Shown: positions 37,795 to 46,945 of the stretch, piece by piece | Layout: every line of letters starts with the position of its first letter | Numbering within the stretch: the stretch's first letter is position 1 | Assembly (NCBI GenBank): GCA_964423645.1 | Contig: CAYRFE010000017.1 | Coordinates: forward strand, 10,317-74,316 | From: CAYRFE01 sp964423645 [NCBI: uncultured bacterium] | GTDB taxonomy: Bacteria; Macinerneyibacteriota; Macinerneyibacteria; Macinerneyibacteriales | DNA length: 64,000 nucleotides | Direction: 5' to 3' | Notes under the pieces: model-generated | The model's database searches: none | Seen by the model: only the letters and a program-made list of their open reading frames with translations | What the model was told of the DNA's origin: nothing | Translations under genes and position numbers: made by a program

Positions 37795-38029
37795 TGAGAC
37801 TGCTTTGAAATTGGAGGGGGTTTAACTTGTTCTATAGTGAGGACTTTGTCCCCACAACCCTCATAAGTGAATAAAGAAAATTTGGAAATTTTGGCTTTTG
37901 CACAGTTCTCAAACCATTATTCAGCCCGTACAAAAAAATATTCTCCCAATAGAAACGGGAGAGGCATGAGTTGGGCATATACATCTGATGTTTGGGATTG
38001 GCTACCCCGCCGAAAGCGACGGAGTAGCC
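37795..38029. repeat. Interspersed element, copy 5, plus hairpin, in convergent gap
   Basis: The gap 37729-38051 separates the converging lytTR and MBL genes. About 37795-37908 is a worn copy with a GAGGACTTTGTCCCC palindrome and a right end near TTTTGCACAG. At 38000-38029 GGCTAC pairs with GTAGCC, extended by CCG/CGG. This hairpin could act on either strand as a transcript end, but no T-run is present. Confidence 0.6.
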
Positions 38030-38051
38030 GATTTAAGAAGACAGCAAATGA

Positions 38052-39320
38052 TTATTTTGATTCCAGTTCTTTGATAGTTGCGAGAATGGTCGGATGATTG
38101 GGAGATAAATCCAAAGCCTTTTTCATCAACTTCAATGCTTTTTTTGTATTGCCGTTTTGTTGCTCGTTTTTACCCATCCAGAAATATGCATAAAAAAGAT
38201 ATTGGCTTTTGGGAAACTCTTCAATGAATGTTTCCGCGACTGCGGCACTATCCGCTATTTTTCCTGATTGCCTGAACAAATACGCAATATTGAATAATCC
38301 GGCCTCGCGCTCTTCATACGTTACCGAAGTGTCTTTTTTTAACATCTTGTATTGTTGTACTAACGATTTTACGCCCTCGGTTTTATACGCCTGATATAAC
38401 GGCTGATATATGTCTTTTTGAGTAACGACCGGTTTATTACTAGAAGCGTTTTTATGCTCTGCGATTATCCGATCAATATGATCGTTCATCTGAGTGTATT
38501 GATTACTGTATGATGCAAAACGCTGCAAACGCGGATCCGCTTTGATCTCGTCATTAGTTTTTCCTGCTTTCACGTCTTCGAATATGATCGAATCAAAATC
38601 ATGCATCTCTGTATAGTAGTGCGTGTATTCGCTCTTGCTGAGTTTTTCTCCGTGACCGTTGTGGATAGTGACGTCATCAGGTAGCATTGCGATCAATTTT
38701 TTTTGTTGTTCCATAAAGACAAGCACACTGCAAGAAGGTGATACATAGGGGAAAAGATTGCCTGAGCTCAATCCGCCGACGCATACAATTTTTGATTTTG
38801 TAAACCATACGACAATATCCGATTCATCATGCCCGCCCGGCAACGGGATGATCTTTATTTCTTCACCGTTGAAAAAAAGAGATATCTCACTTTTATCAAT
38901 GGTCAGATCAGGAAGCATATATGACGGATATTCCTGGAAAAGATTTACGCCACTCTCCATTTGTTTTTTAGCTATAGAATGTGCGATGATCAACGGTTCT
39001 TTTTCAAAGGCAATATTTCCCTCAAAGTGTTCGTTGTGTCCTCCGTGAGTAATAATGATGATCTTGGGATCCCCTTTTCCTAATGCAAGTATTTCTTTTT
39101 TGAGAGCTTCCGCCGTATTTTTACGCCCCGTATCAATAAGTAATACGCCATCATCACCGACAAATGCCATTATGGAAGGCGGTGATACGATCTTACTTGC
39201 AGAAAATCGGTACAATTTATCGGAGATCTTTTCTTTTTGAAATACCGGATCAGTTTGGGCAAAAAGACAGTTCGTAAAAAAAGTAGCTGGCAACAGTAAG
39301 AAGAGCATGAACAATTTCAT
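38052..39320 (-). CDS. Exported metallo-beta-lactamase-fold protein with TPR tail
   Basis: 422 residues with a signal peptide (MKLFMLFLLLPATFFTNCLFA). MBL domain ~25-260: a motif resembling HxHxDH reads ITHGGHNEHFEGN, LPGGHDESDIVVWF supplies the next metal histidine, and THNGHGEKL the last. In the first motif the aspartate is glutamate and the first histidine is one position further away, so metal binding may be altered. A C-terminal TPR-like region (~330-422) includes AYFWMGKNEQQNGNTKKALKLM. Start at 39320 is chosen for its signal peptide and GAAAGGA upstream. Substrate unknown. Confidence 0.8.
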   Translation of the reverse strand: MKLFMLFLLLPATFFTNCLFAQTDPVFQKEKISDKLYRFSASKIVSPPSIMAFVGDDGVLLIDTGRKNTAEALKKEILALGKGDPKIIIITHGGHNEHFEGNIAFEKEPLIIAHSIAKKQMESGVNLFQEYPSYMLPDLTIDKSEISLFFNGEEIKIIPLPGGHDESDIVVWFTKSKIVCVGGLSSGNLFPYVSPSCSVLVFMEQQKKLIAMLPDDVTIHNGHGEKLSKSEYTHYYTEMHDFDSIIFEDVKAGKTNDEIKADPRLQRFASYSNQYTQMNDHIDRIIAEHKNASSNKPVVTQKDIYQPLYQAYKTEGVKSLVQQYKMLKKDTSVTYEEREAGLFNIAYLFRQSGKIADSAAVAETFIEEFPKSQYLFYAYFWMGKNEQQNGNTKKALKLMKKALDLSPNHPTILATIKELESK

Positions 39321-39781
39321 ACAATCGCATCCTTTCGTTTCAGGGAAACCCCTTGTTATACCTACCATACAGGCAACAGCCCTGCCCACACATTATTTCC
39401 CCGTCTGTTAATATAATCCATATTATTTGAAAAAGCAATATATAATATACATTGCATGGGCTAAAGTTAATTCATAGCAAAAATAAATATGTGTTATGCT
39501 CATTGGGAGAGTGGAGAATCGTAGGAAAAAGACAAAATTTTCACCTGACGGTAATAATGATGAGTTATTTCGAAAGGACGGTATCAGCGGAACTTGTTGC
39601 CAAGGTGTAGGACGCATTTCTTGAGATGGAGCACGTTGCTTTTTACGACGGAGCGCTGTCGTGTTTGAAATGGGTATCGGGTCGGCAACCGTGAACGTGC
39701 GATCTGGATGAGAAGTGATGGAAAATAGTTTTATAAAATATGGTCGATCATTTTGAATAGAAAAACAGGATGTGTTTTAGA

Positions 39782-39903
39782 CCTTTATAAAATTCAAAAT
39801 TATCAATATTTTCTAAAAAGGGTTGTGGCGAAGAAATTCCCACTATTAAGCCTCTCGCGATTTTCACGGAAGGGGTTTGGGGAGAGGTTTGTTTTACAAA
39901 GGC
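39782..39903 (-). repeat. Interspersed element, copy 6, in 649-bp gap
   Basis: Ends CCTTTATAAAA and TTTTACAAAGG enclose an AAAAGGGTTGTGGCGAAG palindrome remnant and a TCTCGCGATTTTCACGG half-hairpin. The remainder of the gap 39321-39969 has one short open frame (39496-39624, 42 codons, containing SPDGNNDELFRKDG) without a ribosome site. It could be a gene relic; I do not call it. Confidence 0.7.
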
Positions 39904-39969
39904 CTCAAAAAGTCGTGTTGCGAAAGGTCATGGGTTTATCGGGGAATGCTGTCGATCGTGGCTCATAGG

Positions 39970-40905
39970 TTATTTTTTGACAAGAAGTTTTCGCGCTTTC
40001 ATTTCCATAGGCAAGATACATGTATAAATAAAGCGATTGACCGGCGTTTTGATACCGTATTTTTCAGCAAGCCGGATCACCGTGCCGTTTTGGTATTCGA
40101 TCTCCGAGGGTTTGCCTTCCCACACATCACGGGTGAGCGAGGAAGTAGAGTCATACGGGAACGAGTCGATAAGTGCCACGGCCTTGTCGATATAATCCGC
40201 TTCGATATGCACGCCGATCTTCTGCGACAGCGCGTAGACCTCATGCAGCACGTCATACATCATTTGGCGCGTTTCTTTAAGCTCGCGCAGTTCGCCGTAG
40301 GTAGTACGCGTGACCGCCAATAATCCGCTCAGGCAGATCGAAATGAGCTTTTTCCACAGATCGGCAGTGATGTCGCGAGATATGTGAGCGTGTATCCCTG
40401 CATTGTTGAAAAGTGTTTGTAATGTCTGCAGACGTACCGAGGATGTATTATTGAATTCGCCGAAGAGTATCGTCGGCTCCATACCGAAATGACTGATCAC
40501 ACCGGGTGATTCGATCTTACTGATGATGCGGCATAATCCGCCGACGATGCTGTCGTGGCTGATATGTTCAGCGAGTTCATCGGCAGCCAACACACCGTTT
40601 TCCAGCGGGAGGACCATTGTGTCTTTGGTGACGATATGATGAAGGTCTTTAGCGATATCTTTCACCTGCCATGCCTTCACTGCCACGATCACACAATCGA
40701 CAGGGCCGATATCTTTGATGATATCGGTAGCAACGGCGGGTGATATGGTGATATCGCCTTTGATGCTTTTCACTGTAAGACCGTTCTGCCGGATAGCGCG
40801 CAGATGCTCGCCGCGAGCTAAGAACGTGACGTCGTTACCGGCTTGGGCAAGCCGCCCGCCGAAGTATCCGCCTACACCGCCAGTGCCGAGAATTGCGAGT
40901 TTCAT
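39970..40905 (-). CDS. panE: 2-dehydropantoate 2-reductase (ketopantoate reductase)
   Basis: 311 residues. The Rossmann motif GTGGVGGYFGGRLAQAG opens the protein and LARGEHLRAIRQNGL follows. VDCVIVAVKAWQ, VLPLENGVLAADEL and, in the C-terminal domain, LWKKLISICLSGLLAVTRTTYGEL match PanE/ApbA. The last of these contains the catalytic lysine of the KKL motif. Reaction: NADPH-dependent reduction of 2-dehydropantoate to pantoate for coenzyme A synthesis. By eye it is clearly GC-richer than its neighbours, in sharp contrast to the AT-rich genes just upstream. AGGGAG precedes the ATG. Confidence 0.93.
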   Translation of the reverse strand: MKLAILGTGGVGGYFGGRLAQAGNDVTFLARGEHLRAIRQNGLTVKSIKGDITISPAVATDIIKDIGPVDCVIVAVKAWQVKDIAKDLHHIVTKDTMVLPLENGVLAADELAEHISHDSIVGGLCRIISKIESPGVISHFGMEPTILFGEFNNTSSVRLQTLQTLFNNAGIHAHISRDITADLWKKLISICLSGLLAVTRTTYGELRELKETRQMMYDVLHEVYALSQKIGVHIEADYIDKAVALIDSFPYDSTSSLTRDVWEGKPSEIEYQNGTVIRLAEKYGIKTPVNRFIYTCILPMEMKARKLLVKK

Positions 40906-40989
40906 AATATTCTCCCTTTGTAAGTTTAACGCATTTTAAAAGTTAATACATATCTTTTGTGGCCATTTAGTATAGAATAAGGCATCAAA

Positions 40990-41868
40990 TTACCAAAACA
41001 TTTGATATTGATAATCAGTTATCACGATATTGCCACTTTTTAGCTCATTACATTTTTTACAAAGCAATTGGTAATTTGTGGAATCATTTGTTCCCCCATT
41101 TTCAAGAGGAACGATGTGATCATAATGCAATCCTTTGTCATCAATCAAGTTTATGAGATTTGTTAAATCTTTGTAACAAATCTGACATCTACCACGATCC
41201 CTATAAAAAATCGCATTTTTCAACCATTTTGGCAAATAAACTTTTCTAATAACATGACCTTGAGAATTATAATAGTTATCTGGTAATAATTTTTCTTTAA
41301 CTAATTCTGAAAAAAAAAGATGAAATTTTAATAAGAATTTTTTATTCTGATAAAGTAAGAAAAATGTAGATTCAATAATATCGTCATATACTTTGTTAAA
41401 TTCATTAATAAATTTATCAAATAGTTTATTTACACAATTCTTGTAATCATCATTTATCGTATAATCTGACCTAACATATTTAGCATCCATTTTCTTAAGA
41501 ATATTAATATATGAAAATTTTAATTTCTTGCTATCAATGGTATAATCAAATAAAGTTTGAAAAAAATCAATGATTAAATCTAACTCAAAATCATCGCAGA
41601 GTGAGTCAAGTAAATAATATCTTTCATGTGATAGGGAGTTGTTTATATACATCCCAATAAAGAAGTGTAATAACGAATGTTTTTGTTGGGTCAAGAAGCA
41701 GTCTTTGCTTCTAAAAAGCAAATCAGATAAAAAATCTTCTTCTGAATGGTATTCTACAAAAGATAACGCCTTTAACTGCTTATGAATATCATTTGATTCA
41801 AATAATCTAATAATTTCATTTGCATACTTATAATTGGCAGACATTTCAATTTTTTTATACTGGCTCAT
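40990..41868 (-). CDS. HNH endonuclease-domain protein of AT-rich island
   Basis: 292 residues. The first ~215 are alpha-helical and unrecognised. The C-terminal ~75 form an HNH nuclease: RDRGRCQICYKDL gives the first Cys pair, HYDHIVPLENGGTN the catalytic DH, and NYQLLCKKCNELKSGN the second Cys pair and an asparagine. TAGGAG lies 7 bases upstream of the ATG. The gene is extremely AT-rich compared with the flanking panE. It follows the Toprim gene by 130 bp on the same strand, and the two look like one acquired module. Role in phage or plasmid defence is an inference from the domain pairing. Confidence 0.82.
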   Translation of the reverse strand: MSQYKKIEMSANYKYANEIIRLFESNDIHKQLKALSFVEYHSEEDFLSDLLFRSKDCFLTQQKHSLLHFFIGMYINNSLSHERYYLLDSLCDDFELDLIIDFFQTLFDYTIDSKKLKFSYINILKKMDAKYVRSDYTINDDYKNCVNKLFDKFINEFNKVYDDIIESTFFLLYQNKKFLLKFHLFFSELVKEKLLPDNYYNSQGHVIRKVYLPKWLKNAIFYRDRGRCQICYKDLTNLINLIDDKGLHYDHIVPLENGGTNDSTNYQLLCKKCNELKSGNIVITDYQYQMFW

Positions 41869-41998
41869 TGTTTACTCCTATGTTTTGCACATACTTTACT
41901 GCTATTGGAAATCCAATGCCTTAGTGTATTTATCAAAATTTTAAAATGGATCAAATAGGTTTATTATTGATTGTTCCATTTATTATAAATTAAGTCTC

Positions 41999-43168
41999 TT
42001 ACAAAAAAGCGTAGAATATCTCATGAAGTAAAATATCCATCTCTTGTAATTGACTTAATTCCCCCTTTTTAATATTTTCTCTAAAAAGGTCTTGAACATA
42101 ATTTTTTTCTGATACTTCTCCTTGATATTTATTCTCACCTTTTTCAAAGCTTGTCCACTGGATAGGAATTAACATGTTGTTTTTTGTTAGACTATCCTTG
42201 CCAAGATACATTTCTATGCCACAGGCAGTACAGTTAACATTCATAGTTTTTTTACCTGTTGGACCTAATGTAGGATATTTTTTTGCAAATTCGATGTTAG
42301 GATATTTTAAAACTCGAAAATTAGATGGTAATTTTCTTGTTATCAATTTAGTCATTTCCTTAATACCTGCTGTATCATTATCAAATAATGCTATTATAGG
42401 GTGTTTAACATTAGATGCTGCCAAAGCTAATACCATCTTAACCAATGCGGATGCACTATGTTCAATTTTGTAATCTTCAAAGTCAATGAAATGGTAATAG
42501 TCTTTTAAGTGAGGATAAAGTGCTTCAATACTTTTTGATATAAATTCAACATCAGTTTTACCTTCAGTTAGAATAATAATTTTTTCAAAGTCAATAGTTT
42601 CCACTTCTTTCTCTTTGACCCATCCATTCGTAATAACATCGCTTAAGTCATATTCTATTATTGAATCACCTGATAACACACTTAATATTGAGAAAAGATG
42701 ACACTCTAGTGATTGTCCAAATATTCCTAAATCTCCTGAAATTAAACTTTCTCTAAAATTTGTGTAAAGATCATTATAATTTTTATCTTTTGTATTTATA
42801 ATATTATTTATTTCAGATAAATAATTATCATATGAACAACCACTCAATGAAAAATCGAGGTAACCCTCATCGCGGGATATTTTTTTTGCTAAAGTAAAGT
42901 TTTTTTTCGCTTTTTTCATTGAAGTTCCATATATCTCAAGTCTCTGTTTGCAAACATTAACTGTCTGTTTAAAACCTATAAAGTCAAAATATCCTTCTTC
43001 ATTCTCATAAACATTACCCCAACACAATTTATTTTTTGTTGATTTTTTTCTTTTTTCATGAATAAAGTCACTTTGAAGAAATATAAGATTTATTATTTCC
43101 CTAAAATACCAATTTTTGTATTCGAAAATTGGATAATCCGCAAAAGTTAAATATGAAAATGAACCCAT
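41999..43168 (-). CDS. HEPN/Toprim-associated N-domain fused to Toprim nuclease domain
   Basis: 389 residues. The start MGSFSYLTFADYPIFEYKNW and the following FIGFKQTVNVCKQRLEIYG resemble the HEPN/Toprim-associated N-terminal domain of conflict systems. A Toprim domain (~195-300) is clear: ILTEGKTDVEF gives Glu202, and ALFDNDTAG gives Asp263 and Asp265, the metal-binding acidic triad. The C-terminal part (~300-389) has a Cys pair (VNCTACGIEMY). Known for the family: OLD-like or topoisomerase-type cleavage. Very AT-rich; GGAAGGG is 14 bases upstream. Best seen as the effector of a two-gene defence candidate with the HNH protein. Confidence 0.8.
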   Translation of the reverse strand: MGSFSYLTFADYPIFEYKNWYFREIINLIFLQSDFIHEKRKKSTKNKLCWGNVYENEEGYFDFIGFKQTVNVCKQRLEIYGTSMKKAKKNFTLAKKISRDEGYLDFSLSGCSYDNYLSEINNIINTKDKNYNDLYTNFRESLISGDLGIFGQSLECHLFSILSVLSGDSIIEYDLSDVITNGWVKEKEVETIDFEKIIILTEGKTDVEFISKSIEALYPHLKDYYHFIDFEDYKIEHSASALVKMVLALAASNVKHPIIALFDNDTAGIKEMTKLITRKLPSNFRVLKYPNIEFAKKYPTLGPTGKKTMNVNCTACGIEMYLGKDSLTKNNMLIPIQWTSFEKGENKYQGEVSEKNYVQDLFRENIKKGELSQLQEMDILLHEIFYAFL

Positions 43169-43250
43169 ATGACAATATGTAACCCTTCCTTTTTACACAA
43201 TCACTCTATCATTATTCAAAACGATTTGCAAGAATTATTCCTTTTCTCCA

Positions 43251-43274
43251 TAGGGCACATGAATCAGTGCCCTA
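43251..43274. other. Perfect 8-bp hairpin at island border
   Basis: TAGGGCAC and GTGCCCTA are separated by 8 bases. It lies between the Toprim gene promoter region and the 3' end of a propeller lipoprotein gene. It may serve as that gene's transcript end or mark the edge of the AT-rich insert. Confidence 0.4.
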
Positions 43275-43308
43275 CGAAATGTAAAGCGATATCGTGCATC
43301 GTCGGTTT

Positions 43309-44478
43309 TTATTTCGCGCCGTTTTTAACAGGCTCAAGCACTGCATGAAGTAACACGTTGCTGTCGGGAATTACATTTTTGCCATTATCCTGAGAATACG
43401 GTGCCGAGAAATAAAAATCATCACCCATGATGTTGAGTTTATATCTGAGCGTTGTTTTTAAAAACGGTGCATCAATCCGATATTCCAACATACCAGTCTG
43501 TGCATTGAACACATCTACGAATCCGTTTTTAAGCCCGGGGACAGGTGATTGCATGAGAACTTTCGTTTCATTTTCCCATTTCCATTTTGCAATGCCGTTT
43601 GTGCCGCGGATTATGTAAATATGTTCTCCGTCACACTCGATACCGGTGGCAACCTTACCTCCGTCCAATTCAAACGATCCGTTTGGAAAATTCACGATCT
43701 TTGATGATAATATATTCAGTAAGCCGTCATCTACGGAGTTGACCCACACAAGTTTCAGGTCCTGATCGTATTTTCTTACTTCGTACCTGTTTTCATAGCC
43801 GATCATGATCAAATAAATATTACCGTCGGCATCAGCCGCATGTTCGTTCAGATTTTTCAGAAAACCATTTACGCCATCGGGGTCTTCTTGCGGGATACCG
43901 TTTATCATCATGCCGTTCATATCGGTTTTGACCGCCACAAAGTTTTTCACGGGTGAAATATAAAAGAATCCGTTTCGCAAATGCACCTTCGTATTTCCGT
44001 AGTTGAATCTGAATCGCACATCATAAAAAATATATGAATCTTTAAAACGCATGTTGTGATCGAATTCTTCGATAGAAGTCTTTTGATTGTCCAGGAAAAA
44101 TATCGAATTCTCATTCATACCCATTCCGGGTATCCAGCCGGATAGTTCGCCCGGTCCTTTGCCGGTCTTTATCTCATATTCGCCGATACGGTTGAGTTCC
44201 TTATCCCATATCGTGAGGAAAGAGAGATTGTTTTTTTGGATAACTGCCGCTAAATGGTCTTTTTTATCACTTGCGTGCAAATACCAATTCACATATTCAT
44301 CGGTAAAACGAACCGTTTTTATCAAATTCATTTTTCCGGCAGGCTTTCCGTTGAAGAGTGTTTTTATGTAGGTCACGCCGTCTTTTTTCGTGATCTTATA
44401 GGTAATATCCTTTTTCGCACATGAACATACTACCAATACAAACAGTGTCGCTGTGAGTAACCATGATGCAATTTTCAT
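43309..44478 (-). CDS. 6-bladed beta-propeller lipoprotein, paralogue A
   Basis: 389 residues with a signal peptide and lipobox VVCSC at about 16-20. IGEYEIKTGKGPGELSGW has the GKGPGE signature of the 6-bladed propeller lipoproteins common in Bacteroidota-like genomes. This is followed by blade-like repeats (NSIFFLDNQKTSIEEFD, IYIIRGTNGIAKWKWE). Lipid-anchored, surface or periplasmic; function unknown. It is one of three intact paralogues and a stub within 43.3-48.0 kb. AGGAGGAATT precedes the ATG. Confidence 0.82.
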   Translation of the reverse strand: MKIASWLLTATLFVLVVCSCAKKDITYKITKKDGVTYIKTLFNGKPAGKMNLIKTVRFTDEYVNWYLHASDKKDHLAAVIQKNNLSFLTIWDKELNRIGEYEIKTGKGPGELSGWIPGMGMNENSIFFLDNQKTSIEEFDHNMRFKDSYIFYDVRFRFNYGNTKVHLRNGFFYISPVKNFVAVKTDMNGMMINGIPQEDPDGVNGFLKNLNEHAADADGNIYLIMIGYENRYEVRKYDQDLKLVWVNSVDDGLLNILSSKIVNFPNGSFELDGGKVATGIECDGEHIYIIRGTNGIAKWKWENETKVLMQSPVPGLKNGFVDVFNAQTGMLEYRIDAPFLKTTLRYKLNIMGDDFYFSAPYSQDNGKNVIPDSNVLLHAVLEPVKNGAK

Positions 44479-44512
44479 AATTCCTCCTTGTTACAGGTTA
44501 GACAATGGCACA

Positions 44513-44636
44513 GGAAGGATTGTTTCATGCAAAGTTGGAAGTATTGAAGATAGGGCGGTTGAGACCGCCCCGGAATGAGAATCAGGTTTTGCTTGGTTGT
44601 GTGTCACGTTTCAAAACAACGATCATTTGAACAAAT
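44513..44636 (-). repeat. Duplicated segment shared with 45700-45831
   Basis: Sequence from GGAAGGATTGTTTCA through the GGGCGGT hairpin into the last ~55 bases of the propeller B gene is repeated with few changes at 45700-45831. It shows that the paralogues arose by tandem duplication. Confidence 0.85.
44553..44570 (-). terminator. Hairpin after propeller B
   Basis: GGGCGGT and ACCGCCC with a 4-base loop, 11 bases beyond the stop at 44582 and followed by TATCTTC. The weak T content makes termination likely but not strong. Confidence 0.5.
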
Positions 44637-45664
44637 CCGGTCGTATTGTCCTTTGACAAAATTTTTGCGTAATCCTCTGCCGCACCGATATGAAGAACTA
44701 TATAGTCATCGGTGACACCGAGAATGGTCAAAAATCCTTTCATGTTTTTTAAGATATCACTTGTGTAAACATAATCTGGATTACCGGTTTTAATATTAAA
44801 ACTAAGAATTTCTCCATCAAAAGCAGGAAATTCAAGTTGGTTGGATTTTGCATGAAAGCGACCGCCAATTTTCGTGGTATACACATGTGTTGCATCATAC
44901 ATGATCGAACCGATCACCAAATCACCGCTAAGACCTGTATTTACCGTAGAAAAGATCATCGGTTTGATGTTGCTTTCGAGTTCATAGGTATATGTTTTTT
45001 GTTTGGTAAGATCAGTATCATACGAATCCAAGCGGTATGGAGAAGATACATTACCAAAATACAATGTGTTGTTGTTGTGATTGAATTTCAGTATGCCGTT
45101 TTTAGCTTCGGTTATGTCTTTTTTGAAATTTTCTTCATCTTCTTTGGAATAGGGTATTTTTTTGATTATTGAACCGGTAGTTAAATCCATGATACCTAAA
45201 TATGTCAGATTAATGCTATGAAAGTAAAGCATTGTTCCTACGATATCAAAAGTGACGATTGGCCCTGTTGTATTATCATACTCAATGCTGTCAATAAACT
45301 TACCTGTCATATCAAACATTGAAATTCGACTCAAAGCGAGATCTGCAAAATAAATGGTGTCGTTTACGATACGTAACCCAAGTGAATGAAGAGCTTGTCC
45401 CGGACCTTTGCCTTTTCTAATTTCAAAGCTTGATCGTTCTTTGCCATCAAAGGACATAAACCGCACAGTGAATTTCTCGGTAGACTCCTCAACGAAATAG
45501 ACATTGTTGTTGTAAATACCGGAACATAGCGATGCATTGTTTTGAGCCATGTTTTGTGCTTCCCATGAGTAAGCCACCGGCAGATTGACCGTGATCGTTT
45601 TGTTTTTCCCGCATGCAGATAAAAGAAGCCCCATCGTGATTAAAACCAGAAATAAAGATCTCAT
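44582..45664 (-). CDS. 6-bladed beta-propeller lipoprotein, paralogue B
   Basis: 360 residues with signal peptide MRSLFLVLITMGLLLSACG (lipobox LLSAC). RSSFEIRKGKGPGQALHS is the GKGPG signature, and blade repeats follow (DTIYFADLALSRISMFD, NTLYFGNVSSPYRLDSYD). It ends KRDTQPSKT. Related to paralogues A and C in layout but diverged. Exported lipoprotein of unknown role. GGGGG precedes the ATG by about 7 bases. Confidence 0.82.
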   Translation of the reverse strand: MRSLFLVLITMGLLLSACGKNKTITVNLPVAYSWEAQNMAQNNASLCSGIYNNNVYFVEESTEKFTVRFMSFDGKERSSFEIRKGKGPGQALHSLGLRIVNDTIYFADLALSRISMFDMTGKFIDSIEYDNTTGPIVTFDIVGTMLYFHSINLTYLGIMDLTTGSIIKKIPYSKEDEENFKKDITEAKNGILKFNHNNNTLYFGNVSSPYRLDSYDTDLTKQKTYTYELESNIKPMIFSTVNTGLSGDLVIGSIMYDATHVYTTKIGGRFHAKSNQLEFPAFDGEILSFNIKTGNPDYVYTSDILKNMKGFLTILGVTDDYIVLHIGAAEDYAKILSKDNTTGFVQMIVVLKRDTQPSKT

Positions 45665-45767
45665 AAATCCCCCCTTGTTTTCTTATAAGACAAGTAACCG
45701 GAAGGATTGTTTCAAAAAAAATGGTAGTATTGAAGATAGGGCGGTTGAAACCTCCCCGGAATGAGAA

Positions 45768-45831
45768 TCAGATTTTGCTCGGTTGTGTGTCACGTTTCAC
45801 AACTACGAGCATGTGAACAAATCCGGTCGTA
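45768..45831 (-). pseudogene. 3' stub of a fourth propeller lipoprotein gene
   Basis: The minus strand reads TTGFVHMLVVVKRDTQPSKI then stop, almost the same as the last 21 residues of paralogue B. Homology ends abruptly at about 45831, about 85 bases before a long interspersed element begins at 45915. Only the terminal codons and the downstream hairpin region remain. Confidence 0.85.
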
Positions 45832-45914
45832 GTGAGAGTTTCTCATGTAACTATTTATTTTATGACAAGAACAATGAAAAAGTTTCTCTTCAACTTGTTC
45901 TTTTTTTCAGATAC

Positions 45915-46409
45915 GAGGTCTGTGCAAAATTCATAATTCCTTGTTTATTTGTAGTGTTAAAACAGGGGTATGGGGATGAAGTCGGGTGCATGGTATGCAC
46001 CCGCGACATTGAGAATTTTTGTAGGGGCAGAAAATCTTTCTGCCCGCCTCCCGATTTTCACGGGAGGGGTTTGTGGATGGCGCAACTTATAAAATCCTGC
46101 CTTACTTTTTGTCTTGACACAAAAAGCAACAAAAAGGTCAAGGCTGTAAAAAATCATCTACAATTCTGCGTATTTTTTCTACAGCGCATAAACTCGCTAT
46201 GCTCACACAGTATGCGCTGCTTCACGAAAAAACACTTGAATTGCTTCACGATAATTTTTTAAGGCCGATTGTGAAATTCTTTAAGGGGTGCGGGGACGGT
46301 GTAGAGACACGGCATGCCGTGTCTGTAACCGAAAATGCCCGCCTCCCGATTTTCACGGGAGGGGTTTGGGGTGGGCACAAATTCAAAAAATGGTAGTTTT
46401 GCAAAGGTC
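45915..46409 (+). repeat. Long composite interspersed element, copy 7
   Basis: Ends GAGGTCTGTGCAAAATTC and TAGTTTTGCAAAGGTC. Contains GGGTGCATGGTATGCACCC, GGGGCAG...CTGCCC, two CCTCCCGATTTTCACGGGAGG hairpins, the ~200-bp internal module (46083-46290) and a palindrome centred on CGGCATGCCG. Directly after it (to about 46460) starts a further truncated copy. Of the gap 45665-46945, about 46460-46945 has no element. It contains only a 35-codon GTG frame (46745-46852) with no convincing ribosome site, and the leader of paralogue C. Confidence 0.88.
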
Positions 46410-46945
46410 AAAATTTCCAAAACATTTTTATTTCCTAAAAAAGGGGTATGGGGACGATGTGCGCATTACATAATAAATGAAGCTGCTTCCGACGGTCATC
46501 GAGTGATCTCGTCGCACAACAAAACGAATGTCCCTGTAGCGACTATTTGCTTATCCGCAAGCGTGAATATAAATTCCCAAAATGACAGTTCCGTAAAGGC
46601 CTCAACAAGCTTATTATTCTCCGTTTGGCAATGTATATAAAAAATATAAAACCAACTTTAGTTCAATTGCACATTTCACGTGTGTGTTTTATCATGTATC
46701 CGCACATCACGCAGTCACCGAAGCGGTGAGGGTAGAATATCACGGTGAAACGATCTGATACGCAAGCGAAAATCGCCTCCCGTGTTTTCAAAAGCCGTGC
46801 GTACGGTGCATATCAGCTGATTGATTTCAACGGTGATGCCCATGTCAGGTAAGTAGGTAGTATTGCTGTACGGTGTCTGTAGGAAGAAGAAACTCGGTTA
46901 CGAGACGAGTGATGGTGAGGACGCACAAGAAAAGGAGGTTCGATC

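Noticed and set aside
39496-39624. 42-codon frame with SPDGNNDELFRKDG
   Set aside because: It resembles a relic of an exported repeat protein, but there is no ribosome site and no signal peptide, so it is too weak to call.
39970-40905. panE as part of the defence island
   Set aside because: It is GC-rich, is a normal biosynthetic enzyme and has its own ribosome site; it only borders the island.
40990-41868. Homing endonuclease of an intron or intein
   Set aside because: The HNH gene is free-standing with its own ribosome site and does not interrupt or sit inside another gene.
46745-46852. 35-codon GTG frame ending AYQLIDFNGDAHVR
   Set aside because: No convincing ribosome site and no recognisable relative; possibly a decayed gene end.
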